Positions 16,611 through 26,900 of a DNA stretch of 64,000 nucleotides are shown here, in pieces; positions within the stretch are counted from its first letter, which is position 1; each line of letters begins with the position of its first letter. The translations under genes were made by a program, and so were the position numbers. The notes below the pieces were generated by a model that searched no databases, was not told the DNA's origin, and saw only the letters and a list, made by a program, of their open reading frames with translations. The stretch is from Ensifer canadensis (lineage in GTDB: Bacteria; Pseudomonadota; Alphaproteobacteria; Rhizobiales; Rhizobiaceae): contig NZ_CP083371.1 of assembly GCF_017488845.2 (NCBI RefSeq), positions 1,612,001-1,676,000 of the forward strand. Reading direction: 5' to 3'.

Positions 16611-18117
16611 AATCGGGCTTGATCGTTCTGATGCACCGCTCCCGGTAGTTCTCCAGGTCCAATTGCTCGATTTCCATGATATTCAGCCCGTAGCCGTAGA
16701 TGCCGTGCGCATTGTGCTGCGATGGGCGGAAGACACGGCCCTCGCGCGCAAAGATCCGGCCGGCATTGCGGGCAAACGTGCTGCCGAGCACCACCGGATT
16801 GCGCTTGTGCGGCGTGATGCGCGCCAGCCCCGGCCCATCGACTTCAAAGATGTGAAGCTCGCTGCAGTGATCCTCATAGGCGTGGAACTCGGAGAGGTTC
16901 GTAAACAGCCACCACCGCCCGTCATGGCGCGTCAGCACGCTGTCGGCGGCAGACATGCCATTGAGCGCGGTCGCATGCAGCTCCCACTTCAGCGGAAACT
17001 CGACGCAGCGCCAGATCTCGATGCGCCTGGACTGATGCGTCTCTGGCATCATGAAGATGTCGTCGCCGTCGCGGAAGACGAACGGGTAGGACAGGTGGTA
17101 GTCGCAGTTCAGCGCGACACCCACCGGCTCAAGCCGATCGCCGTCAAAGCGGCCGACCGCGATATGCGCCTTGCGGTCGCCATCGGCATAGGCCTCGTAG
17201 AACAGGTAGCACTCGCCTTCATGCTGAAGCAGAAACGGATCCGCCTTGATGTCCGTCGATGTCGGCGGGATTTCGACGGAAACGCCTGGCTCGAAATCGT
17301 CGATGCGGCCGCTGCCGGTAAAGAGCGTCCAGACGGCCGAGCCCGTGCCGGCCTTGTGCTGCACGGCCTTTTTCGCGCGCGCGACGAGCTGGCCGCTGAG
17401 GATGCCGAGATACCGGCCCAACTCGTCAATCGAGGGCGGCGCGGATTGCCGGCGCGCCGGCAGCGGCGTGGTGATGAGCTCGCCGGTATCGGCCAGTCGC
17501 GACAGTTCGCGCAGCAGCAGGGTGGCGGCGCGCTCCTTGATGAAGTTGATGTTCCTGACCGCGCTGAACTTGATGTTGAAGGAGGACGAGGCGATGGCAA
17601 CCGAGGAAGCGGAAGCCCCGAGCCGAACGTAGAGCGCCAGATCCACGGCCGGCGCGCCGCTGGCCACTTCGAGATAGCTGAACCATTCGCCCGCCCCCGA
17701 CTTCTGGTCGGAGAACGAGAGCGCCCATTCGCCATAGGGCAGCTCGCGCACGGCGTCGTCGGGCAGACCGTTCGGCGTCATGCGGACCACCAGATCGAGA
17801 CCAAGCTCGGCCACCTGCGCCTGGACGGCCCCAGGCTGCGTCGATGCCAATGGCACGATCCGCTGTTTGTGCGCATCGAAGTTGCAGGGGTTATAAGCCG
17901 CCTGGCGGCCGAACGCCGCCTGCTCGAGCCGATGGGCGAGCTTGAAGAAGATGGAACTCCTGCCGACCCCATAGGGTGCCGGATGAACGAGCAAGGCGGT
18001 CAGGGCGTATCGCGGATCGGCCACGATCCGATCGAAGACCATCAGTTGCCAATTCTCGAAGTGCTCGTTCTGTTCGACCAGGACGGCGATGCGCAATGGT
18101 AGGCTTGTGACACGCAT
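16531..18117 (-). CDS. Formyltransferase-like/beta-propeller protein (GINT1_N-like)
   Basis: A 528-residue two-part protein. Residues 1-220 resemble the N-terminal domain of formyltransferases (LRIAVLVEQNEHFENWQ at the start; ELGLDLVVRMTPNGLPDDAV near 105). Residues about 260-528 resemble the five-bladed propeller found N-terminal in glucosamine inositolphosphorylceramide transferase and related sugar-handling proteins: DIKADPFLLQHEGECYLFYEAY, then repeated aromatic-rich blades including YPFVFRDGDDIFMMPETH and DGRWWLFTNLSEF. I recall this architecture from polysaccharide and natural-product loci, where its chemistry is poorly defined: N-formylation, another acyl transfer to an amino sugar, or glycosyl transfer. 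It starts 24 bases after the terminal NRPS gene, so it is probably the last gene of that operon. The exact reaction is unknown. Confidence 0.7.
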   Translation of the reverse strand: MRVTSLPLRIAVLVEQNEHFENWQLMVFDRIVADPRYALTALLVHPAPYGVGRSSIFFKLAHRLEQAAFGRQAAYNPCNFDAHKQRIVPLASTQPGAVQAQVAELGLDLVVRMTPNGLPDDAVRELPYGEWALSFSDQKSGAGEWFSYLEVASGAPAVDLALYVRLGASASSVAIASSSFNIKFSAVRNINFIKERAATLLLRELSRLADTGELITTPLPARRQSAPPSIDELGRYLGILSGQLVARAKKAVQHKAGTGSAVWTLFTGSGRIDDFEPGVSVEIPPTSTDIKADPFLLQHEGECYLFYEAYADGDRKAHIAVGRFDGDRLEPVGVALNCDYHLSYPFVFRDGDDIFMMPETHQSRRIEIWRCVEFPLKWELHATALNGMSAADSVLTRHDGRWWLFTNLSEFHAYEDHCSELHIFEVDGPGLARITPHKRNPVVLGSTFARNAGRIFAREGRVFRPSQHNAHGIYGYGLNIMEIEQLDLENYRERCIRTIKPDFKPGLLGCHHFDAAGDRYVLDARLTL

Positions 18118-18141
18118 GGATGTTGCCTTCGCACGTCGTGT

Positions 18142-20946
18142 TCAGCTCTCGTCGGAGCGGAACCTGTTGATGACGATGGTCGCCAGGGCCTGAATGCTGT
18201 TGCTGTTGAGGCTATCCTCGTGCCAGCCCTCGAGGTCGAAAACCTCGCTGTCCGCGGTGATTGCACCACCCCAGCCGAAGAGCAGCTTGCGCGCGCGGCG
18301 ATGGGTGGCTTCGCTGCGGAACAAAAGCACCGACTTTTCGTTCGTCGATGGCGGACGATACTGACGGGCCGCATTGACCAGCAGGTCGGTAACGTCGGCA
18401 TTGACGGCTTCTTCCTGGGAATAGGTCCCCGCCCGCAGGCCCAGATGTTTGAGCAGGGCAAGCGTGAAGTTGAACTCCCTGAGATAGTCGATGAAGCTGA
18501 TGCGACCGGAAAAGAGCTTGCGGGTGAAGTAGCCTATGCGCTTCACGCGGCGCTCGCTGTTCCAGCGAAGGCGCCGGAGCCGGGGCTGCGACTTGACATA
18601 GCCCGGTGCCCAGGCATCGATGACCGCCGTGAAGCGAAGATCGGCGCCGCGCTCGCGCAGCTGGCGGGCAATTTCGACCGCCAGCACGCCATTGACGCAG
18701 AGCCCCATCACGCCGACCGGGCCTTTCAGAATATCTGCGCCCATGCTGTCGACGGCATGCCCGGCGATCTCTTCAAGCGACATGGAAGCGAGATCGCCGG
18801 TGAGATCCGCATGGAACATGTTGGCGTTATAGACCGAGACGGCATCGCCAAGATCGGTCGCAAGCCGGTAGTAGAGGAACGGATGATTGAGCGTGTAGAG
18901 CGTATAGGGCGCGTCGGTGCGCCCGCAAGCCCCCACGCTCCAGGGATTGGCGCTTGCGGGTTCCAGATCGGTGCCGCTCGGCTGCGCTTCGCCAAACAGC
19001 GCAGTGGAAAAGCCCCCGAATGTCGGCTGCTTGAAGAGCAGCTCCAGGTCGGCCTTTGCCCCAAGCTTCGATCTGGCGCCGGAGAGCATGCGCAAAGCCA
19101 GCAGCGAGTGACCGCCGAGCGCGAAGAAGTTGTCGCCGGGCGCGACCGTCGGGACGCCGAGCACCTCTGCCCAGATCGCAGCAAGAGCCTTGGTCTGGTC
19201 GGTTCGCGCCGCCGGTACTGGTGCCGAGACATCTGTTGGTTCAACGCGATCGGCCACAGCCTTGGCGAGGATGGTCGGCGGCGCCGGTATCCGCAACGCG
19301 GTTCGATCGATGGTGCCGCTGGCATCGCGCGGAAAATTGAGAAGCACGCTGACACCACCCGGCATCGCGGATTGCGACAGCTGCCGGCTCAGATACTCCA
19401 TCAGGCCATCAGGCAGGCGATCGAGCGGTTCGGTGATCGTCGGCGCCGGCGTGACGAAAGCATGCACGCGCTTGCCATCGCCTTCGACCAGCACCACGGC
19501 CGAACCGACGGATGGATGGGCCGCAAGCATCAGTTCGATCGCCGTTGCCGGCCCCGTCTCCACTCGCAGCGCCTTGATCTCCCTCGGAGGGATGACCAGT
19601 GAGGAAAGGGGCGCCGAGGGCCGTTCCAGCGCCGCTTCATAGGCCTCCTGCCAAAGCCGCAGAAGAGATTCGATCGTGCTCTTTTCAAACAGGTCGGCAT
19701 TGTATTCGATCGACATGCGCCATCCGCTCGGCCTGCCGATCATGATGAAGCTCAGATCGTAGATGACACCCGGCGATTGCGACGGCGCGCTGAGCAGCTC
19801 GAAACCTCCATACTGATGGTCTTCCAGGAACGCCTTCTGCAGGTTGAAGTTGACCGAGATCAGCGGGTTGCGCGAGGGATCGCGCACCGGATTGACCAGT
19901 TCGACCAGTTTGTTGAACGGCATTCTGTGATGGTTGAGGGCAGCCGTCACCGTTGCGGTTGCTAAACGCACATGCTCGGCAAAGGAAATGTCACCGGCCA
20001 TGTCGAACCGCAGAACAACATTGTTGATGAAGACCCCGATAAGGTTCTCCAGATCCGTCTCGTCGCGCCCGGCGACCTGTGAGCCGAACATGACGGTGTC
20101 ATGTCCGGTATAGCGATGCAGCAACGCGCTGACGACGGCAGCCCCGAAACTGTAGAGCGAGACCCTATGCGCGCGGGCGGCGGCGTCGATCCGCTCGCTG
20201 AACTCGCTCGGGTTGTTGACGGACAGGATATTGCCGCGGCTGGTCTTGACCGGTCCGCGCGGCGTGTCGGGAATAACTTCGAAATAGGGCGCTCCGGTCA
20301 GCTGTTCGCGCCAGAATGACTTCTCGGTCTCGAAACCGTAGCTGTTCAGATACTCCTGCTGCCACAGCGAGAAATCGCCGTATTGCAACGGCAGGTCCGG
20401 AACAGCCGGCTGCCGGCCGGCATCAAGCGCCGCCGCGATCTCGCCGACCTCGCGGCCAAGCACGCGGATCGACCAGCCATCAAAGCAGCTCTGGTGGGCG
20501 GTGATCAGTAGAAAGCCCCGCTCGTTCTCGACCATCAGCAGCGAAACGCGGAAGAGGTAGGGACTTCTGAGGTCGAACGGCGCGCGCGCGGTCTCCTCAC
20601 CGATCGAGAGGATACGCTGATCGCGCTGATCGGCAGGTACGTTTCGCAGGTCGATGACCGACATCCTGAAGTCGACTTGGTCGACCACCTGCTGGCAGGG
20701 CCTACCGCCGACTTCGACGAACCGGGTGCGAAGGGCCTCATGACGCTGGATGACTGTACGAAAGGCGGCCTCCAACGTCGAGGATCGGAATGCGCCTCGG
20801 ATCTCCCATCGGACTGCGACGTTGAGCGCCGGATTGCCTGGCTTCAGCTGGTCGAGGATCCAGCAGCGCAACTGGGTCTGGGAACAGGGGAACTCCGCAA
20901 TCACGGTGGGTTCGGCGACAGGTGCAGTGTTGCTTGTCTCTTTCAT
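18142..20946 (-). CDS. Terminal NRPS protein: C-(A stub)-PCP-TE
   Basis: A 934-residue protein. Condensation domain at residues 15-450; its active motif reads HQSCFDG (151-157), so the second, catalytic His of HHxxxDG is Gln152. Residues 455-560 match only the C-terminal subdomain of an adenylation domain (IELMLAAHPSVGSAVVLVEG, then GTIDR where the A10 Lys is Thr); the nucleotide-binding core is absent. The PCP spans about 583-650 with Ser614 in LGGHSL. The thioesterase spans about 680-930 with GLCVNG, so the nucleophile is Cys750 rather than Ser, Asp777 is a candidate acid and His909 the base. The reading frame is continuous, so the A-core loss looks like an evolutionary deletion. It starts within an ATGA overlap with the PKS-NRPS gene and should receive its chain. 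Confidence 0.92.
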   Translation of the reverse strand: MKETSNTAPVAEPTVIAEFPCSQTQLRCWILDQLKPGNPALNVAVRWEIRGAFRSSTLEAAFRTVIQRHEALRTRFVEVGGRPCQQVVDQVDFRMSVIDLRNVPADQRDQRILSIGEETARAPFDLRSPYLFRVSLLMVENERGFLLITAHQSCFDGWSIRVLGREVGEIAAALDAGRQPAVPDLPLQYGDFSLWQQEYLNSYGFETEKSFWREQLTGAPYFEVIPDTPRGPVKTSRGNILSVNNPSEFSERIDAAARAHRVSLYSFGAAVVSALLHRYTGHDTVMFGSQVAGRDETDLENLIGVFINNVVLRFDMAGDISFAEHVRLATATVTAALNHHRMPFNKLVELVNPVRDPSRNPLISVNFNLQKAFLEDHQYGGFELLSAPSQSPGVIYDLSFIMIGRPSGWRMSIEYNADLFEKSTIESLLRLWQEAYEAALERPSAPLSSLVIPPREIKALRVETGPATAIELMLAAHPSVGSAVVLVEGDGKRVHAFVTPAPTITEPLDRLPDGLMEYLSRQLSQSAMPGGVSVLLNFPRDASGTIDRTALRIPAPPTILAKAVADRVEPTDVSAPVPAARTDQTKALAAIWAEVLGVPTVAPGDNFFALGGHSLLALRMLSGARSKLGAKADLELLFKQPTFGGFSTALFGEAQPSGTDLEPASANPWSVGACGRTDAPYTLYTLNHPFLYYRLATDLGDAVSVYNANMFHADLTGDLASMSLEEIAGHAVDSMGADILKGPVGVMGLCVNGVLAVEIARQLRERGADLRFTAVIDAWAPGYVKSQPRLRRLRWNSERRVKRIGYFTRKLFSGRISFIDYLREFNFTLALLKHLGLRAGTYSQEEAVNADVTDLLVNAARQYRPPSTNEKSVLLFRSEATHRRARKLLFGWGGAITADSEVFDLEGWHEDSLNSNSIQALATIVINRFRSDES

Positions 20947-23900
20947 ACTCTTGATACCTGCTCAAACCGGCGCCGCGCGCCATTGCGGAAATCTCTCAGC
21001 GAAGGGACCTGCGGCTGGGTGCCGTTCGGATCGATGTCGTCGCGTGTCTCGGCAAAGGTGGCGAGTTCTGCGATGGAGGGATGCATCATCAGATGTTTGG
21101 CCTCCAGGCGCAGACCGCTGTCGAGCATGCGGGCGGCGATGCGGAAGATGATCAGCGAATCCGCGCCGAGCGCGTAGAGGTTGTCCTCGACGCCGATCTC
21201 CTGCGCGTTCAGAACCTCGCGCCAGATCTCGCAAAGCTGCGTTTCCATGGCGGTGCGCGGCGGCACCCTGATGGCCGTGGTCTCGCGTTGCGGCAAACCA
21301 CGCTGTTCGAGCGTCTTGCGGTCAAGCTTGCCGTTGGCCGTCTGGGGGAGAGCCTCCTCAAGCACCCAGAAACCGGGGACCATATGCGGCGGCAGGTTGG
21401 CCTCCGCATGGGTGACAAGCATGGATGTCGAGGGTTTGCTGCTCTGGTCTTCCGGGATGACATAGCAGACCAGCTGCTTGTCGCCATTGCTGTTCGGGGC
21501 GGCGACGACGGCGCATTGGCGAACGCCGGCGGCGCTGGAAATCGCAGCCTCGATATCGCCAAGCTCGATGCGGAAACCGCGCAGCTTGATCTGCTGGTCG
21601 CGCCGGCCGAGCAATTGTAGCGAACCATCCGCGAGCCGCCGACCGACGTCCCCGGTCTTGTAAAGACGCTGAACCGTTCCCGTGCCGATGTCGATATCGA
21701 CGAAGGCCTTCTCGGTCAGATCCGGGCGGGCGAAGTAACCGTTGGCAAGGCCCTCACCGCCGATATGCAGTTCGCCCGTGACGCCGATCGCGGCGACGCG
21801 GTTGGCCCCGTCGAGGATGAGGAGCTGCGTGTTGGCGATGGGATGGCCGATGGTGATCGGCTTTTCGCCATCCTCGATCCGCTGTACCGACGACCAGATC
21901 GTCGTCTCGGTCGGGCCGTACATGTTCCACAGCTCGCCCCCGAGGCCGAGCAATGAAGAGGCGAGCGCCTTGGGAAGCGGCTCGCCGCCGCACAGCATCT
22001 TGAGGTTCGAGCGGCTGAGGCCGGCTTCGACCAGCATCTGCCAGAGTGTCGGCGTCGCCTGAAGCACGGTCGCACCGCAGCTTTCGACGAGCCGCACCAG
22101 AGCAAAACCGTCGCGCACCGTGTGCCGGCCGGCAAGCACCACCTTCGCGCCTGTGATCAGCGGCAGGTAGAGTTCAAGGCCGGCTATGTCGAAGGAGATC
22201 GTCGTCACCGCGACGATCGTATCGCGATCGTCAAGCCCCGGCTCCCGCGCCATCGACGTGAGGAAGTTGACCAGGGCGCGATGGGAGACTTCGACCCCCT
22301 TCGGTGCGCCGGTCGATCCCGACGTGAAGATGATGTAGGCCGGCGTCGCCGCGTCCGTGGGGACCTTCGGCAGTGCAGTTGCCGCGCCGGTCGTGTCGAC
22401 GTCGCTATCGATGCGGATGATCGCGACGTCCTTGCCGGCCAGTCCCTCTGCCCGGTCGCTATCGCAGATCATGCCGGCAACGCGCGCAACCTCAAGGGTT
22501 TGCGACAGGCGGGTCTCAGGATGGGCAGGGTCGAGCGGCACATAGGCATGTCCCGATTTCATGATCGCCAGCAGGGCGATCACCATTTCAAGCGACCGTT
22601 CGGCGAGAAGGGCGATGCGCTGGCCCGGCTCCGGGACGGTCTTCTGGATTTGGCAAGCCAACTGGTTGGATCGCCCTTCAAGCTCGCCATAGGTCATCGT
22701 CTTGCCGTCGAGTTCGACGGCAATCGCGGAAGGCTGCTCGGCCGCCTTTTGGGCAAACAGCGAGAAGACGAATGCGTCGCGATCGTAGTCGGCGGCCATG
22801 TCGTTGAGGCCCTCGGCAAGCCAGGCCTGTTCGGCCGCAGACAGGAGCGGCAGATCGTGGATCGGCCGGGTGATGTCGGCTGCCAGCGCCGCAACCAGTG
22901 TCGCGAAATGGCCGATCCAGCGCTCGATCGTGCTGCGCTCGAAGACCTCGGCATTGTAGTCGACATCGATGCGAACGCCGTTGGGGCTTTCGGTCAGGTT
23001 GAAGAACATATCGAAGTTGGAGAAGGCCTTGGCGTTCGACGCGATCTTCGTCTGCAGCCCGCCGAACTCCAGATTGTCAGGAACCCGCTCGAGGTTGAAC
23101 TGGATCTCGGTCAGCGGCAAGCGGTGCGTGTCACGCTTGACGCCGAGCTTACGGACGAGCGTGCCGTAGGTGTAATCCTGGTGCTCGAACGCACCGAGCA
23201 CAAGCTGCTGCGTCGCCTTGAGATGCTCGTCGAAGCGCTTGTCCGACGAGACCGTCTGGCGAAGCGGCAGGAGGTTGACGCAATGGCCGACGAGCGTCTG
23301 GCCGTCGAGCAGGCTCTGCCCGGCCGAAGGCACGGCGACGACGATGTCGTCCTGTCCGGAGAGGCGGGAGATCATGATTTGCAGCGCCGCCAGCAACGTC
23401 GAAAACAAGGTCGCGCCGGACTTTGCACCTGCCTTCTTCAGGGCTTTGTAGGTTTCCGCCTCGATGCTTCCGGTGACGGTGCCGCCGGCAAAGCTGCGGC
23501 GATCCGACCGCGGCCGGTCCAGCGGCATTTCCGGCAGATCGGGGACGTCCTTGTATTGGTCGAGCCAGAATTGTTCGGTCGCGTTCGATATATCCGCATT
23601 GGGAGCAAGATCGGTCGCGTAGGTGGCAAAGGAGAGTGGCGTCGTGAGCCCGGCCTCGGCGTTGCGCATCAAGGCGGAATAGGTCGCGGCAAGCTCTTCG
23701 ATCAGCACATTGATCGACCAGCCATCGCAGATGATGTGGTGTGCGGTGAAGACCAGGCGGTGACTGTCGGGAGTCATCCTGACGATGGAAGCCCGAACGA
23801 GTGGCCCATCGGCAAGATCGAAGGGAGTGCGCGCATCTTCGTCGATCAATTGCTGCAACAGCGCCTCGGCATCGTTCTCGCCGGCAAGGTCGATATCGGC

Positions 23901-26900
23901 GACATCGAGCACGAAATCGGGAATGAACTCGAAATGATCCCCCGCCCGGCCGAACCGGATCTGCAGCGCATCATGGCGTGCGACTACGGCATCAAGCGCC
24001 CGGCCCAAGCGTTCGCGATCCAGCGGCCCGTCCAGAACCATCGTGAAGGACTCGTTGAAGGAGCAGGAGGCTTCATCGCCGACCTGGGCGGCCAACCAGA
24101 TTTCCTTTTGCGCTTCCGTCAGCGGCGCCGTTGACGGTCGGGCAGTTGCCACATCAGCAGGCTCCGGCGCGATATCCTCTGCCTGGCGTTGCGTGCCGAG
24201 GATGCCGACCGATTGGAACGCATCAAGACTGGTGCGGAAGGCGGCAGCGATCGCCTGGAAATCCGCCTCGCTGTGGGCGGTCGTCAGGAAGCAGGGATAG
24301 CCGTCCTGGATATGAATACCCTGCATGCGCATCTTGGCATAGAGGAGCGAGCCCAGCGGATCGTCGCTGCCGAAGTCGGCAAAGAACCAGCTCTTGTAGC
24401 TGTTGATGGTCTTGGCGATACCGCGCCGGGCGAGATCCGCATTGATCTCGGCGACCAGAGCCTGCGTGCGATCGGCGACGGCGCCATAGAGTGCGGCGCC
24501 CTCGCCCCTGATGTGCTGAAGAACGGCCCGCGCCGCCGCAAGCACGAGCGGATGGCGCACGAAGGTCCCGGCAAAGAAGGTCGGCGCGGTCATCGGAACG
24601 CTATCGTCGCCATAATTCCAGCATCCGCCGTCGAGTGCATCCATGAAGCGGCTGTCGCCCACCAGCACGCCGATCGGCATGCCGCCGCCGATGACCTTGC
24701 CATAGGTCGCCATGTCGCCCTTGATGCCCCAGACGGCCTGCATGCCACCGGGATCGACGCGGAAGCCGGTGACGACCTCGTCGAAAACCAGCGCGAATTC
24801 GGATTTCGTGGCAATAGCACGCAGCTCGCGCACAAACTCGACCGGCCGTAATTCCGGATGACGGCTCTGGACCGGCTCGATGATCACCGCGGCGATATCG
24901 CCGGCATTGGCCTTGATCCAGTCAAGACTTTCCGGATCGCCGTAGCGAAGAACCGTCATGTTGGCGACGGAGGCGGCAGGGATGCCGGCGGCGACCGGTA
25001 TCGCGACCGGCGCACCAGCCCGGTTCCGGCCCTTGACCAGCACCTCGTCGAACTGCCCGTGATAGTCGTTGCCGAAAATCACGATCCGATCCCGGCCGGT
25101 CACCGTGCGCGCCACCCGCATGGCCGCCATGACGGCCTCCGAGCCGGTGTTGCAGAAGGTCACGCGTTCGTGCCCGGTCATCTCTGCGATCAGTTCCGCG
25201 ACTTCGCCGGCAAGCGGCGTCTGCGGGCCGATGGCAAATCCGGCGTCGGCCTGCGCCTTCACCGCCTCGACGACGAAATCCGGCGCATGGCCGAAGGCCG
25301 TCTGACCCATGCCGTTGACCAGATCGATATATTCATTGCCGTCGACGTCCCAGATGCGCGATCCCTTCGAACGATCGGAAACGACGGGGAAGACCATCTC
25401 CTTCCAGTCCTGGCGGAAACCGGCAGCGGTGCGCGGATCGGCGAGCCACTTCCGGTTCTGGCCGGTGAAGCTCTTCGATTTCCCGTTCCGTGCCTCGTAG
25501 GCGGCGATCAAGTCGGCGACGAACGCCTGCTTCTGTGGGGTCATCTCGGTCGAAAGGCTCTTGGCGCCGGGACGGTAGAGCTTGATGCGCTCCGCTCCGA
25601 TTTCGCGATCGGCGGTGCGATCGACCTCAATCTTCGATACCAGCTGCGGCTCAATCGTCGCGATCGGAGGGGCGATCGCCGCCGCAACAATGGTCGACTG
25701 TGCGGAAGGGGCTGCGACGGAACCTGTCGCCTGGAGCACCTGCAACTGCTGCGTAACGATCGTCTGCAGCATCTGCAATTGCGACTGGAGGACGGACTCG
25801 ATGCCGGCAACAGTCGCGGCTGTGGTGACGGGGGCAACGGTAAGCGGCAGGGCCGCCTGCGCTGCGACGGCGGGCGCCGCGGCGACTGCGAGCGACGGCA
25901 GGGCCACCGGTGCGGATGCCGGCGCCTGCTGCGGCTCGGGCGGCAGCTGCCGGTCGAGATGCGCGGCCAGATCCTGGATGCTGGGAATGTTGCTCAGCAG
26001 CTCCCGGAACGAGAGCTTGATCTTGTAGTCTTTCTCGATCCTTTGCGCGAACTGGCCGATGAAGAGCGAGTCAAAGCCGAGCTCCAAGAATGTCGCACCC
26101 GCCTCGCCCGGTCCGAGCGCCTCCCCCGACATGTCGCTGAGCAGGGTGATGAGGGAGGTTTGCAAGGCAGGGATACGGCTGGCAGCAGCAACTGGTGTGG
26201 CAACATTCATGATTTTGATCCCGTCAAACGGTTGCGCTTGAGTGTCGGTGGAAGATGGCTCGGCGGCAGGGAGCTGCTCGGCCGACGATGCCGGCCGGCC
26301 TTCGCCGCGCCGTGCGGAGGCAGGAGCGTCAATCCAGTGGCGCTGCCGCTGGAACGGATAGGTCGGCAGAATGAGCGGGGTTTTGCTCGCGGACGACGTC
26401 GGCCAGTTGAGGTCGCAGCCCGACATCCAGAGCTTGCCGTGGGCCTCGGCGAGGGTTTCACCGGCGGCATGCGCGCGATCATGTTCCGGCAGCGACTGGA
26501 CGACGGCAGTGACCGCATCGCGGCTGAGCGTCTGGGCCGCAAAGACCGACAGGGTGCGACCGGGGCCGACCTCCAGCAGGACGGGCTTGCGCCCGTCGCA
26601 AAGGGTCGCCAACCCGTCGGAAAACCGGACGGCGGCGCGGCAATGCTTCGCCCAGTAGTCAGGCGACATGCCCTGTTCGATCGTCTGCCATTGGCCGGTG
26701 ACGCACGAGATATACGGCGTTATGGCAGTGCCGTAGGTGACCTTTGCCGTCTCTTCGCGCAGGGCTTCGGTAACGCCGTCCATCATGGCGGAATGAAACG
26801 CATGCGAGGTGTGAAGCCGGCTGAAGGCGATGCCGGCGCGCTCCATCGCAGCGCACGCAGCATCGACGGCAGCGAAGGTTCCGGAGATCACGCAGAGTTT

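Noticed and set aside
16489..18102. Plus-strand 537-codon frame antisense to the formyltransferase/propeller gene
   Set aside because: No recognisable domain or ribosome site; the minus-strand reading has clear domain features and operon context.
18980..19600. Sequencing error or frameshift as explanation for the missing A-domain core
   Set aside because: The frame runs unbroken from the C domain through the A stub to PCP and TE, and too few bases are present to encode an A core in any frame.
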